Below, piece by piece: positions 9,132 to 18,077 of a DNA stretch of 64,000 nucleotides. The stretch comes from Sphingopyxis terrae subsp. terrae NBRC 15098 (GTDB taxonomy: Bacteria; Pseudomonadota; Alphaproteobacteria; Sphingomonadales; Sphingomonadaceae): NCBI RefSeq assembly GCF_001598815.1, contig NZ_BCZQ01000012.1:165250-229249 (forward strand), given 5' to 3'. Numbering within the stretch: the stretch's first letter is position 1; each line of letters starts with the position of its first letter. The notes below the pieces were generated by a model, which worked only from the letters and a program-made list of their open reading frames with translations, ran no database searches and had not been told where the DNA came from. A program made the translations under genes and the position numbers.

Positions 9132-9145
9132 TCAACAACTGTTGA
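9132..9145. promoter_or_regulatory. Palindrome TCAACA-AC-TGTTGA, candidate TetR operator
   Basis: Perfect 6-bp inverted arms with a 2-bp centre lie 20 bp before the tetR ATG. They overlap a TTGACT sequence (9142-9147) that could be a -35 element for the pump. A half-site-like AGTTGACA recurs at 9166-9173. Position between divergent regulator and pump genes supports operator function. Confidence 0.55.
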
Positions 9146-9246
9146 CTTACGATGAACGGCCCACTAGTTGACAGCGACCGTCATCGCGCAACTTCCCCCC
9201 TCCCTGTGGCGCGATGGCGGAACGCTTCAACAGAAAAGACAAGATC

Positions 9247-10437
9247 ATGCAAAAGCGCTTTCTCCTCGCGCCCGTCCTGTGCCTTTCGCTCGCGCTGGCT
9301 GCCTGTTCGGGCGGCGGCGATCAAGGACAGGGCGGTCCGCCGTCGCTTCCCGTTACCGTGTCCCAGCCGCTCGTTCGCGACGTGACGGAGTGGGATGATT
9401 TTGTCGGGCGCTTCGAGGCGATCGACAGTGTCGAAGTGCGGCCGCGCGCGTCGGGATATTTGCAGCGCGTACACTTCGCCGACGGCCAATATGTGCGGGC
9501 CGGGCAGCTTCTTTTCTCGATCGATGCGCGCCCGAACCAGGCGGCGCTCGATCAGGCGCGCGCGCAGTTGGCGCGCGCCAACGCGACCCTGGCGAACGCG
9601 AAAACCGAATTCGCGCGCTCGGCGACGCTGGCCGCATCGCAAGCGGCGAGCACCGAGGAGGTCGAGCAGCGCCGCGCCGCCGTGCGCGCGGGCGAGGCCG
9701 ATGTGGCGGCGGCGCAGGCCGCGGTGCGATCGGCGCAGCTAAACGTCGGTTTCACGCGCGTCACCGCGCCGATTTCGGGGCGTATTTCGCAGCGGTTGGT
9801 CGATCCCGGCAATGCGGTCACCGCCGATCAGACGGTGTTGACGACGATCGTGTCGACGAGCCCCATTCATTTCAGCTTCCAGGGGTCCGAGGCGAGCCTG
9901 CTCGGCTATGAACGCCGCGGCGACAAGCTCGACGGCGCGCCGGTGCGTATCCGCCTGCAAGGGCAGCAGGATTATGCGATTTCGGGACGGATCGACTTTG
10001 TCGACAACGCGCTGTCGAACGGGTCGGGGACGATCACCGTCCGCGCCGTCGTGCCCAACCCCGATGGCAAGCTGCGCCCGGGCATGTTCGGCCAGCTTCA
10101 GCTTGCCGCTTCGGCGCCGCACGCCGCCATCATGGTCCCCGACACCGCCATCGTTACTGATGCGGCGCGACGTCTGGTCTATGTGATCGGCGACAAGGAT
10201 GTGGTGCAGGCGCGCCCGGTCGAGCTTGGACCCGTCATCGACGGGCTGCGCGTGATCCGCTCGGGCATCACCGCCAAGGATCGCGTCGTCGTCGGCGGCA
10301 TCCAGCGTGCGATGCCGGGCAAGCCTGCGAAGGTCGAGGCGGGCCGGATCGGTGCCGATGGCAAGGTCGTGCCCGCCAAGGCGGCCGCGAAGCCTGCCGC
10401 AGCTGGCGCTGCAGCGGGCAAGGGCGGCGCACAGTGA
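9247..10437 (+). CDS. RND efflux periplasmic adaptor lipoprotein (MexA/AcrA type)
   Basis: A 396-aa membrane-fusion protein. The signal peptide ends in the lipobox LAAC with Cys20 as the lipidation site. A lipoyl/barrel-sandwich half (VRPRASGYLQRVHFADGQYVRAGQ), an alpha-helical hairpin rich in Ala/Gln/Arg (~90-160), the second half (FTRVTAPISGRIS), and beta-barrel and membrane-proximal domains follow. It links the inner-membrane pump to the outer-membrane channel. The ATG at 9247 was chosen because it starts the signal peptide. The following pump gene starts inside its stop codon. Confidence 0.95.
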   Translation: MQKRFLLAPVLCLSLALAACSGGGDQGQGGPPSLPVTVSQPLVRDVTEWDDFVGRFEAIDSVEVRPRASGYLQRVHFADGQYVRAGQLLFSIDARPNQAALDQARAQLARANATLANAKTEFARSATLAASQAASTEEVEQRRAAVRAGEADVAAAQAAVRSAQLNVGFTRVTAPISGRISQRLVDPGNAVTADQTVLTTIVSTSPIHFSFQGSEASLLGYERRGDKLDGAPVRIRLQGQQDYAISGRIDFVDNALSNGSGTITVRAVVPNPDGKLRPGMFGQLQLAASAPHAAIMVPDTAIVTDAARRLVYVIGDKDVVQARPVELGPVIDGLRVIRSGITAKDRVVVGGIQRAMPGKPAKVEAGRIGADGKVVPAKAAAKPAAAGAAAGKGGAQ

Positions 10438-13400
10438 ATTTCAGCCGATTTTTCGTCGACCGCCCGATCTTCGCGGCGGTCATCGCGATCTTCATCACGC
10501 TGATCGGCGCCTTTGCCTATCCGCAGCTTCCGCTCGCCCAATATCCGGAGATCGCGCCGCCGACGATCAGCATCACCGCATCCTATCCCGGCGCCTCGCC
10601 CGACACGATCGCCGAAACGGTGTCGTCGACCATCGAGCAGGAGGTCAACGGCGTCGAGAATATGCTCTATATCCAGTCGTCCTCGACGCAGGGTCTGGCG
10701 CAGATAACGGTGACATTCCAGCCGGGCACCGACCTCGATGCGGCGCAGGTGCTCGTTCAGAACCGCGTTGCGCTCGCCGAGCCGCGCCTGCCCGAACAGG
10801 TGCGCCAGATCGGCGTGCAGGTGAACAAGCAGGAAACCGGCTTCCTGATGATCGTCGCGCTGACGACGACCGATCCGGCGATCGACCTCGATTATGTCGG
10901 CAACTATGCCAATTCGACGCTGCGCGACCGGCTGCTGCGCCTGAAGGGCGTCGGCGGGGTGCAGATTTTCGGCGGCGGCTACTACTCGATGCGCGTGTGG
11001 ATCGACCCCGACAAGGCCGCCGCGCGAAACCTGACCGCGACCGAGATTGTCGCGGCGCTGCAGAGCCAGAATGTCCAGGTCGCCGGCGGCTCGGTCGGCG
11101 CGCCGCCCTATGGCAAGGGCAATCCGGCGTTCGAGCTTCCGGTCGAAGTGCCGGGACGCCTCGTGACGCCCGAACAATTCGCCAATGTCGTGATCAAGAC
11201 CGATACGCAGAATGGCGCGATCACGCGGCTGAAGGACGTCGCGCGGGTCGAGCTGGGCAGTCAGGATTATGGCGTGCGCGGCGTGTTCAACGGTCAGCCA
11301 GGCGTCGGCATGGCGGTGATCCAGCAGCCGGGCGCCAACGCGCTCGATGCCGCGAAGCTGGTGCTCGACGAGGTCAAGGCGGCGTCGAAGGACTTCCCGC
11401 CGGGGCTGGAATATCAGATCCCCTTCAACCCGACCGAATATGTGCAGGCGTCCGTAAGCGCGGTGCAAGAAACGCTGATCGAGGCGATCATCCTCGTCGT
11501 CATCGTCGTGCTTGTGTTCCTGCAGACCTGGCGCGCGGCGATCATCCCGATCATCGCGATTCCGGTGGCGCTCATCGGCACCTTTGCGGTGCAGCTGGCG
11601 CTCGGCTTTTCGATCAACTCGCTGTCGCTGTTCGCGCTGGTGCTCGCGGTCGGGATCGTCGTCGATGACGCGATCGTGGTCGTCGAGGCGGTCGAGAAGC
11701 ATATTCGTCAGGGCCTCACCCCGCGCGAAGCTGCGCACCGGACGATGAGCGAAGTGTCGGGCGCGCTGATCGCGATCGGCCTCGTCCTGGTCGCGGTGTT
11801 CGTGCCGACCGCCTTCATCCCCGGCATCCCCGGTATCTTCTATCAGCAATTCGCGGTGACGATCGCGGCAGCGACGGTCTTTTCGCTGCTGACGTCGCTT
11901 ACCCTGTCGCCCGCGATGGCGGCGCTGCTGCTGAAGCCACACGAGGAGCATCACGCCGAACCGAAGAACCGGGTCATGCGCGTGGTCCGCCGCGCCGCGA
12001 ACAGGTTCAACGACGGGTTCGACCGACTGTCGGAACGCTATGGCACCACCACCGCGTCGCTGATCCGCAAGACGGCGCTGATGCTCGGCATCTATGCGGT
12101 ACTGCTCGCCGCGACCGGCTGGCGCCTGGCAGATACGCCGACGGGCTTCATCCCCGATCAGGATCAGGGCGTGCTGATCGGCGTGGTTCAGCTTCCGCCC
12201 GGCGCGTCGCTCGATCGCACGAGCGAGGTGCTGGCGCGCGCGCAGAAGACGGTGTCGCAGATCGACGGCGTCGAGAGCATCGCGACCTTTTCGGGGCTCG
12301 ACGGCGCGAGCTTTTCGACCGCATCGAACGCGGGCACGATGTTCATCCGTCTGAAGGACTGGAGCGAGCGCGGCAGCGATCTGAGCGCCAGCGCATTGTC
12401 GGGCAAGCTGTCGGGCGCCCTTGCGATGGCGCTGCCCGAAGCAAACGCCTTCGTCATCGCGCCGCCCGCGGTGCAGGGCCTCGGTAACGGCAACGGCTTC
12501 ACCATGATGCTGCAGGCGCGCGAGGGGCAAAGCTATCGCGACCTTGAAAAGGTGACGCAGGCGATGATGGGCGGGGCGCAGCAGGTGCCCGACGTCACGC
12601 AGGTCTTTTCGCTGTTCAACACCGGAAGCCCGCGCATCTTCGCCGATGTCGATCGTGACAAGGCGCAGATATTGGGCGTCGACCCGAGCCAGGTCTATGC
12701 CGCGCTCGGCACCTATCTTGCCTCGACCTATGTCAACGACTTCAACTTCCTTGGCCGCACCTTCCGCGTCACGGCTCAGGCCGAACCAAGCGCGCGCAGC
12801 CGGATCGAGGATGTGGGCCGATTGCAGGTGCGGTCCTCGTCGGGCGAGATGGTTCCGCTCTCGTCGCTCGCGACCTTCCGCGACGACAGCGGCCCGACCC
12901 GCGTCGTGCGCTACAATCTGTTCCCCGCGGTCGAACTGCAGGGGCAGGCGGCGCCGGGCGTCTCGTCGGGCGCGGCGCTGACCGCGATGGAGGGACTGGC
13001 CGCGAAGACGATGCCGCAGGGCTTTTCCTATGAATGGACGGGCCTTGCCTATCAGGAAAAGCAGGCGGGGAGCAGCGCGGTGCTGATCTTCCTGCTCGCG
13101 GTGGTCTTCGTCTTCCTGGTGCTGGCGGCGCAATATGAATCGCTGCCGCTGCCGCTCGCGGTGATCCTGATCGTGCCGATGTGCATATTGGCGGCGATGC
13201 TGGGCGTGAACCTGCGCGGGATGGACAATAATATCCTGACGCAAGTCGGGCTGGTCGTGCTCATCGCGCTGGCGGCGAAGAATGCGATCCTGATCGTCGA
13301 ATTCGCCAAGCAGGCGGAGGAAGAGGAGGGGATGGCTCCGCTCGACGCCGCGGTTCACGCCGCGCAATCGCGCCTGCGTCCGATCCTGATGACCAGCTTT

Positions 13401-13631
13401 GCGTTCATCTTCGGCGTCATCCCGCTCGCGGTGGCAAGCGGGCCGGGGCAGGAAATGCGCCAGGCACTCGGCACGGCGGTGACGTTCGGCATGCTCGGCG
13501 TCACCATATTCGGGCTGATCTTCACGCCGATCTTCTACGTCGTGTCGCGCAAGCTGGGCTATCGCGTCCAGCAATGGTTCGCGCGCGGTCGCACCAACAA
13601 GGGCGGCGATGCGCCGCTGGAGAATCCATAA
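10434..13631 (+). CDS. RND multidrug efflux permease, HAE1 family (MexB/AcrB type)
   Basis: A 1065-aa inner-membrane proton-driven pump of full family length. The first helix begins MNFSRFFVDRPIFAAVIAIF. The TM4 proton relay is visible as AVGIVVDDAIVVVEAVEKH with the paired Asp residues. TM10-12 contain GLVVLIALAAKNAILIVEFAK and the RLRPILMTS motif. Two large periplasmic loops carry the porter and docking parts. The GTG start overlaps the adaptor stop, so expression is coupled. The family exports hydrophobic drugs, dyes, bile salts or solvents; the substrate here is not determinable. Confidence 0.96.
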   Translation: MNFSRFFVDRPIFAAVIAIFITLIGAFAYPQLPLAQYPEIAPPTISITASYPGASPDTIAETVSSTIEQEVNGVENMLYIQSSSTQGLAQITVTFQPGTDLDAAQVLVQNRVALAEPRLPEQVRQIGVQVNKQETGFLMIVALTTTDPAIDLDYVGNYANSTLRDRLLRLKGVGGVQIFGGGYYSMRVWIDPDKAAARNLTATEIVAALQSQNVQVAGGSVGAPPYGKGNPAFELPVEVPGRLVTPEQFANVVIKTDTQNGAITRLKDVARVELGSQDYGVRGVFNGQPGVGMAVIQQPGANALDAAKLVLDEVKAASKDFPPGLEYQIPFNPTEYVQASVSAVQETLIEAIILVVIVVLVFLQTWRAAIIPIIAIPVALIGTFAVQLALGFSINSLSLFALVLAVGIVVDDAIVVVEAVEKHIRQGLTPREAAHRTMSEVSGALIAIGLVLVAVFVPTAFIPGIPGIFYQQFAVTIAAATVFSLLTSLTLSPAMAALLLKPHEEHHAEPKNRVMRVVRRAANRFNDGFDRLSERYGTTTASLIRKTALMLGIYAVLLAATGWRLADTPTGFIPDQDQGVLIGVVQLPPGASLDRTSEVLARAQKTVSQIDGVESIATFSGLDGASFSTASNAGTMFIRLKDWSERGSDLSASALSGKLSGALAMALPEANAFVIAPPAVQGLGNGNGFTMMLQAREGQSYRDLEKVTQAMMGGAQQVPDVTQVFSLFNTGSPRIFADVDRDKAQILGVDPSQVYAALGTYLASTYVNDFNFLGRTFRVTAQAEPSARSRIEDVGRLQVRSSSGEMVPLSSLATFRDDSGPTRVVRYNLFPAVELQGQAAPGVSSGAALTAMEGLAAKTMPQGFSYEWTGLAYQEKQAGSSAVLIFLLAVVFVFLVLAAQYESLPLPLAVILIVPMCILAAMLGVNLRGMDNNILTQVGLVVLIALAAKNAILIVEFAKQAEEEEGMAPLDAAVHAAQSRLRPILMTSFAFIFGVIPLAVASGPGQEMRQALGTAVTFGMLGVTIFGLIFTPIFYVVSRKLGYRVQQWFARGRTNKGGDAPLENP

Positions 13632-15043
13632 TGAGCCGTAATGTCCTGCTGGCCGGTGCCGCCGCGCTTGCGCTGTCGGGCTGTGCCGTCGGGCCGGCCT
13701 ATGTGTCGCCGACCCCCGCCGCTCCCGGACAGACGCCTTTCCTCGAGGCAGGCAAATCGCCCGCCTTCACCGGCGAGCAGCCGGCGGGGCATTGGTGGAG
13801 CCTGTTCGGCGACCCGACGCTCGACGCGCTCGTCGAAGAGGCGCTCGCCGCCAATACCGATCTGCGCGTCGCCGCCGCCAATCTGGCACAGGCGCGCGCG
13901 GTGTTGAAGGAATCGCGAGCGGGGCGCCTGCCGACCACCGGAATAAGCGCCAGCGGCACCTACGCCCGCCAGCCGGGCAGTGTCACCGGCATCGGCCCGG
14001 TCGAGGGCGAAAGCTATGATGTCGGGCTCGACATCGGTTATCAGGTCGATCTGTTCGGGCGCGTCGAAAGTGCGATCCGCGCGAGCCGCGCAGATGCCGA
14101 CGCGGTGCAGGCGGCCTTCGACCTGACGCGCATCACGGTCGCGGCGGAAACGACGCGCGCCTATGCCGACGTCTGCGCCTACAACCGCCAGCTTGCGGTG
14201 GCGGAGGAAACGCTGAGCATTCAGGAACAGACCTTCGACCTGACGCGCCGGCTGTTCGAAGGCGGGCGCGCGACGCGGCTCGACACCGGGCAGGCAGGGG
14301 CGCTGTTGGAACAGACGCGCGCGACCCTGCCGACCTTGAAGGCGCAGCGCGCCGGGGCGCTCTATCGCCTTGCGCTGCTGACTGGCAAGCCGCCCGCCGA
14401 AGCGCCGCAGGCCGCGTTGCAATGCCAGGCGCCGCCCGAACTCGACCGTCCGATTCCGGTCGGTGACGGCGCCGCGCTGCTCGCCCGTCGCCCGGATATT
14501 CGCCGGGCCGAGCGCCAGCTCGCCGCCGCCGCGGCGCGCGTCAATGTTGCGACCGCCGACCTTTATCCCAGCATCAGCATCGGCGGGTCTGTGGGATCGA
14601 CCGCCGACGCGGTGTCGGGGCTGGGCAAGTCCGACAGCTTCCGCTTTTCGATCGGGCCGCTGATTTCGTGGAGCTTTCCGAACATCGCGGTCGCGCGTTC
14701 GCGGCTGAAGCAGGCGGAGGCCGGCGCCGACGCGGCGCTGGCGACCTTCGACGGCACCTGGCTCGGCGCGTTGCAGGAAACCGAAAGCGCGCTCGCCAAC
14801 TATGCCGGCGAACTCGACCGGCTTGCCGCGCTACGCCGTGCAGCGGACGAAGCGGGCGAGGCGGCGCGGATCGCGCGGCTTCGCTATCAGGCGGGGCGCG
14901 AGAATTTTCAGGTCGTACTCGATGCCGAGCGCTCGCTGGCGCAGATCCAGGCGAGCATCGCCCAGTCCGAACAGCAGCGCGCGACCTATCTGGTCGCGCT
15001 GTTCCTGGCGCTGGGCGGCGGCTGGCAGGACGGCGCCGCCTAA
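13631..15043 (+). CDS. NodT-family outer-membrane efflux lipoprotein (OprM type)
   Basis: A 470-aa outer-membrane factor. The signal peptide ends LSGC with Cys18 lipidated, followed by the AVGPAY segment common in OprM/NodT. Two repeats of the TolC-type helical domain follow, with GHWWSLFGDPTLDALVEEAL at the start of the first and RLRYQAGRENFQVVLDAERSL near the end. It forms the trimeric exit duct for the adaptor/pump pair. Its ATG overlaps the pump stop (TAATG), and a terminator follows at once. Confidence 0.95.
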   Translation: MSRNVLLAGAAALALSGCAVGPAYVSPTPAAPGQTPFLEAGKSPAFTGEQPAGHWWSLFGDPTLDALVEEALAANTDLRVAAANLAQARAVLKESRAGRLPTTGISASGTYARQPGSVTGIGPVEGESYDVGLDIGYQVDLFGRVESAIRASRADADAVQAAFDLTRITVAAETTRAYADVCAYNRQLAVAEETLSIQEQTFDLTRRLFEGGRATRLDTGQAGALLEQTRATLPTLKAQRAGALYRLALLTGKPPAEAPQAALQCQAPPELDRPIPVGDGAALLARRPDIRRAERQLAAAAARVNVATADLYPSISIGGSVGSTADAVSGLGKSDSFRFSIGPLISWSFPNIAVARSRLKQAEAGADAALATFDGTWLGALQETESALANYAGELDRLAALRRAADEAGEAARIARLRYQAGRENFQVVLDAERSLAQIQASIAQSEQQRATYLVALFLALGGGWQDGAA

Positions 15044-15062
15044 GGCGCCGATCTCGTGAAAG

Positions 15063-15100
15063 AAAAAGGCCGGTGCAGCGTGGGCTGCGCCGGCCTTTTT
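15063..15100. terminator. Rho-independent terminator shared by convergent genes
   Basis: AAAAAGGCCGGTGCAGC (15063-15079) pairs with GCTGCGCCGGCCTTTTT (15084-15100), a 17-bp stem with one G-U pair and a 4-nt loop. It ends in T5 on the plus strand and, by symmetry, on the minus strand. It lies between the efflux operon and cydX, so it can end both transcripts. Confidence 0.9.
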
Positions 15101-15117
15101 CATGGCTGCTTTGCCGG

Positions 15118-15228
15118 TCAGAGCGTCGCGTCGTCGTCGGCGGGCGAGTGGAATTCGTGCCACAAGCCGTTCAATATGCCGAAGCCGACCGCGAGGCCGA
15201 GGCCGAGTACCCAGGTAAAATACCACAT
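15118..15228 (-). CDS. cydX: Cytochrome bd small subunit CydX
   Basis: A 36-aa protein beginning MWYFTWVLGLGLAVGFGILN and continuing GLWHEF, with an acidic tail. This is the CydX/YbgT signature: one membrane helix starting MWYFxW, with the late Trp-x-Glu pattern. CydX is needed for stable, active cytochrome bd in other bacteria. It is 15 nt downstream of cydB in the same direction, its normal position. Confidence 0.93.
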   Translation of the reverse strand: MWYFTWVLGLGLAVGFGILNGLWHEFHSPADDDATL

Positions 15229-15243
15229 GGCGAGTTTCTCCGG

Positions 15244-16392
15244 TCAGTAGAAATCGGGGTTGGTGCGAACGTCGTCGAGCGTGACGCGTCCGAACAATAT
15301 CTTGAGCACCCACGCCGTGTAGGCGAGGACGATGGGCAGGAAGATCAGGGTCACGACGAGCATGATCCACAAGGTGAGGTGGCTCGACGAGGCATTCCAG
15401 ACCATCAGGCTCGAATGCGGGTCGATCGAGCTCGGCAGGATGAAAGGGAACATCGACAGGCCGACCGTTGAAATGATGCCGACCACCGCGAGCGCCGAGC
15501 CGATGAAGAGCAGGCTCTGCTTGCGCCCGGCGATCGCGGCATAGGCGAGGATAGGGCCAAGGAAGCCGAGGATGGGCGCGAGCAGCATCCACGGGTGGCG
15601 GCCATAATTGTCGAGCCATGCGCCCGCCGCCGGGACCGACGTGGCCCACAGCGGGTTCGAGGGGCCGGCGGGATCGAGTTCGCCCTCCAGCCGGTAGCCG
15701 ATATTCATCGTGGCGACCATCACCCCGCCGATCGCGAACAGCGCGATGACGAGCAGCGCGGCGATCTTGCCCCAGCGGCGCGCCCGGTCCATCACGACGC
15801 CATCCTCGGCCTTGAGCGCGAGCCAGCCGGCGCCGTGCAGCACGACCATGGCGACCGACAGCAGGCCGGTGAGCAAGGTGAAGGGCGAGAAGAGGCCGAG
15901 CAGCGAGCCTTCGTAAAAGGCGCGCAGGTCGCTATTGAGGCGGAAGGGTGCGCCCAGAAGGACGTTGCCGACCGCAACCCCGAACACCAGTGCGGGGACG
16001 AAACCGCCAACGAACAGCGCCCAATCCCAGCGGCTGCGCCAGGCAGAATCGTCGTGCTTCGAGCGATATTTGAACGCAACGGGGCGCAGGATCAGCGCCG
16101 CGAGGACAAGGAATATCGCGAGGTAGAAGCCCGAAAAGCTGATCGCATAGACAAAGGGCCATGCGGCGAAGATCGCGCCGCCGCCGAGGATCAGCCAAAC
16201 CTGATGCCCCTCCCACGTCGGGGCGATGCTGTTGATCGCCAGCCGCCGTTCCTCGTCGGTCCGCGCGATGAAGGGCAGCAGTGTGGCGACGCCGAGATCG
16301 TAGCCGTCGGTGAGCGTGAAGCCGATCAGCAGCACGCCGAGAAGCAGCCACCAGATCAGGCGGAGCGTTTCATAGTCGAAGGGAATCGCCAT
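15244..16392 (-). CDS. cydB: Cytochrome bd ubiquinol oxidase subunit II
   Basis: A 382-aa integral membrane protein typical of CydB, with the conserved start MAIPFDYETLRLIWWLLLGVL and the GFTLTDGYDLGVATLLPFIAR segment of helix 1. EGHQVWLILGGGAIFAAWP is another invariant family stretch. It pairs with CydA and helps bind quinone and maintain the oxygen-reducing haem centre. It lies 13 nt after cydA and 15 nt before cydX. The ATG at 16392 matches the family N-terminus. Confidence 0.97.
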   Translation of the reverse strand: MAIPFDYETLRLIWWLLLGVLLIGFTLTDGYDLGVATLLPFIARTDEERRLAINSIAPTWEGHQVWLILGGGAIFAAWPFVYAISFSGFYLAIFLVLAALILRPVAFKYRSKHDDSAWRSRWDWALFVGGFVPALVFGVAVGNVLLGAPFRLNSDLRAFYEGSLLGLFSPFTLLTGLLSVAMVVLHGAGWLALKAEDGVVMDRARRWGKIAALLVIALFAIGGVMVATMNIGYRLEGELDPAGPSNPLWATSVPAAGAWLDNYGRHPWMLLAPILGFLGPILAYAAIAGRKQSLLFIGSALAVVGIISTVGLSMFPFILPSSIDPHSSLMVWNASSSHLTLWIMLVVTLIFLPIVLAYTAWVLKILFGRVTLDDVRTNPDFY

Positions 16393-16405
16393 CGTCTGAT
16401 CCTCC

Positions 16406-17986
16406 TTATTCGGCCGGCAGCGGGGCATAGCCCGCGTCGGTGGGTTCGACGCCCGAGGCAAGGTCGCGGCCGCGCTTGGAATCGGGGCCCTTGCGGATCG
16501 CCGCGAGCATCAGCCGCACCTCGATGAAAGCGAGCGCGCTATAGAGCAGGGTGAACGCCGCGATGGTCGTCCAGACCTGCGCCACCGTCAGGCTCGACGC
16601 GCCGAGGAAGGTCGGCAGCACGCCCTCGATCGCCCATGGCTGGCGGCCATATTCGGCGAGCACCCAGCCCATTTCGGCGGCCAGCCACGGCAGCGGCATG
16701 ATGATCACCGCGGCGCGCAGGAACCACTTCACATCGAAGCGTCGCACCGTCGCATAGTAGAAGGCGAGGGCGAAGAAGCCGATGAAGAAGAAGCCGAGCC
16801 CCGCCATGAGGCGGAACAGCCAGAAGGTGACCGGGACGTTGGGCACCGTGTCCCACGCCGCCTGCATGACCTGGTCGGCGGTCGCGTTGCGCGGATCGGG
16901 GACATAACGCTTGAGCAGCATCGCATAGCCGAGGTTGCTGCGGTTCGCCTCGAAGGTCGCGCGCGCGGTTGCGTTGGTGCGATCGGCCTTCAGATCCTCG
17001 AGCGCGCCATAGGCGAGCTTGCCGCTTTCGATGCGTTCCTGCGCGTGGAGGACCAGTTCGTTGATCCCCTGAACCTGCCCGGTCAGGCTGCGTGTCGAAA
17101 TCAGGCCGAGGACATAGGGTATCTTGATTTCATAGCGCGTCTCGCGGTCCTTGACCGACGGCAGGCCGAAGAGGGTGAGCCCGGCGGGCGCCTTCTCGGT
17201 GTGCCACATGGCCTCGATCGCGGCGAGTTTCATCTTCTGATGATCGGTGAGCGCATAGCCCGATTCGTCGCCGAGGACGACCACCGACAGCGAGGAGGCG
17301 AGGCCGAAGGCCGCGGCAACGGTCAGCGAGCGCTTCGCGAGCGCGGTGTAGCGGCCGCGGAGCAGATACCAGGCCGAAATGCCGAGAACGAAGACCGAGG
17401 CGGTGACATAGCCGGCGCTGACCGTGTGGACGAACTTCGCCTGCGCGACGGGGTTGAACAGCACCGAATAAAAGTCGACGACTTCCATGCGCATCGTGTC
17501 GGGATTGAAGCGCGACCCGACCGGATTCTGCATCCAGCCATTGGCGATCAGGATCCAGAGCGCCGACAGGTTGGACCCCAGCGCGACGAGGAAGGTGACG
17601 AGCAGATGGAGTTGCTTGGACAATTTGTCCCAGCCGAAGAACATCAGCCCGACGAAGGTCGCCTCGAGGAAAAAGGCCATGAGCCCTTCGATCGCGAGCG
17701 GCGCGCCGAAGATGTCGCCGACATAGTGCGAATAATAGGACCAGTTCATCCCGAATTCGAACTCCATCGTCAGGCCGGTCGCGACCCCGAGGACGAAGTT
17801 GATCCCGAACAGGCGGGCCCAGAAACGCGTGATGGTACGCCAGATTTCCCTTTCGGTGATGACATAGATGCTCTCCATGATCACCAGCATGAAGGAAAGC
17901 CCCAGCGTCAGCGGAACGAAGAGGAAATGGTACATCGCCGTAAGGGCGAATTGCAGGCGGGATAATTCGACTACGGCCAGGTCCAT
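16406..17986 (-). CDS. cydA: Cytochrome bd ubiquinol oxidase subunit I
   Basis: A 526-aa quinol oxidase subunit carrying haems b558, b595 and d. It starts MDLAVVELSRLQFALTAMYHF, with the conserved His of the b595/d site, and contains the GRQPW motif (EYGRQPWAIEGVLPT). The Q-loop is long: a segment from about ELVLHAQERIESGKLAY to NLGYAMLLKRYVPDPRNAT precedes GRQPW. This places it with the E. coli-type oxidases and not the short-loop cyanide-insensitive oxidases. It gives high-affinity, sulfide-tolerant respiration at low oxygen. The ATG at 17986 fits the family start. Confidence 0.97.
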   Translation of the reverse strand: MDLAVVELSRLQFALTAMYHFLFVPLTLGLSFMLVIMESIYVITEREIWRTITRFWARLFGINFVLGVATGLTMEFEFGMNWSYYSHYVGDIFGAPLAIEGLMAFFLEATFVGLMFFGWDKLSKQLHLLVTFLVALGSNLSALWILIANGWMQNPVGSRFNPDTMRMEVVDFYSVLFNPVAQAKFVHTVSAGYVTASVFVLGISAWYLLRGRYTALAKRSLTVAAAFGLASSLSVVVLGDESGYALTDHQKMKLAAIEAMWHTEKAPAGLTLFGLPSVKDRETRYEIKIPYVLGLISTRSLTGQVQGINELVLHAQERIESGKLAYGALEDLKADRTNATARATFEANRSNLGYAMLLKRYVPDPRNATADQVMQAAWDTVPNVPVTFWLFRLMAGLGFFFIGFFALAFYYATVRRFDVKWFLRAAVIIMPLPWLAAEMGWVLAEYGRQPWAIEGVLPTFLGASSLTVAQVWTTIAAFTLLYSALAFIEVRLMLAAIRKGPDSKRGRDLASGVEPTDAGYAPLPAE

Positions 17987-18047
17987 GGCGCCACTCCTGA
18001 ACAGCGACTCGGCGGGGTGCCGCACCGCTTGCGGCATCGTCATTTAA

Positions 18048-18070
18048 TGAATATGGGAATGTGTGAATAT
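18048..18070. promoter_or_regulatory. Direct repeat in the divergent cydA/cydD promoter region
   Basis: TGAATAT occurs at 18048-18054 and again at 18064-18070, 16 bp apart, in an AT-rich island between cydA and cydD. No TTGAT-N4-ATCAA FNR/Anr box is visible in the 91-bp gap. It may be an activator or repressor site, or simply -10-like sequence for the two promoters. Confidence 0.35.
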
Positions 18071-18077
18071 TAGAAAA

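Noticed and set aside
10179..13574. A 1131-codon open frame antisense to the first RND pump
   Set aside because: Composition is Arg/His/Asp-rich with no domain or hydrophobic pattern; it mirrors the GC-biased third positions of the pump gene.
16406..17986. Cyanide-insensitive oxidase (CioA) identity for cydA
   Set aside because: The Q-loop before GRQPW is long, which fits E. coli-type CydA; cydX and cydDC neighbours agree.
17987..18077. FNR/Anr box for cyd control
   Set aside because: No TTGAT-N4-ATCAA or close variant is present.
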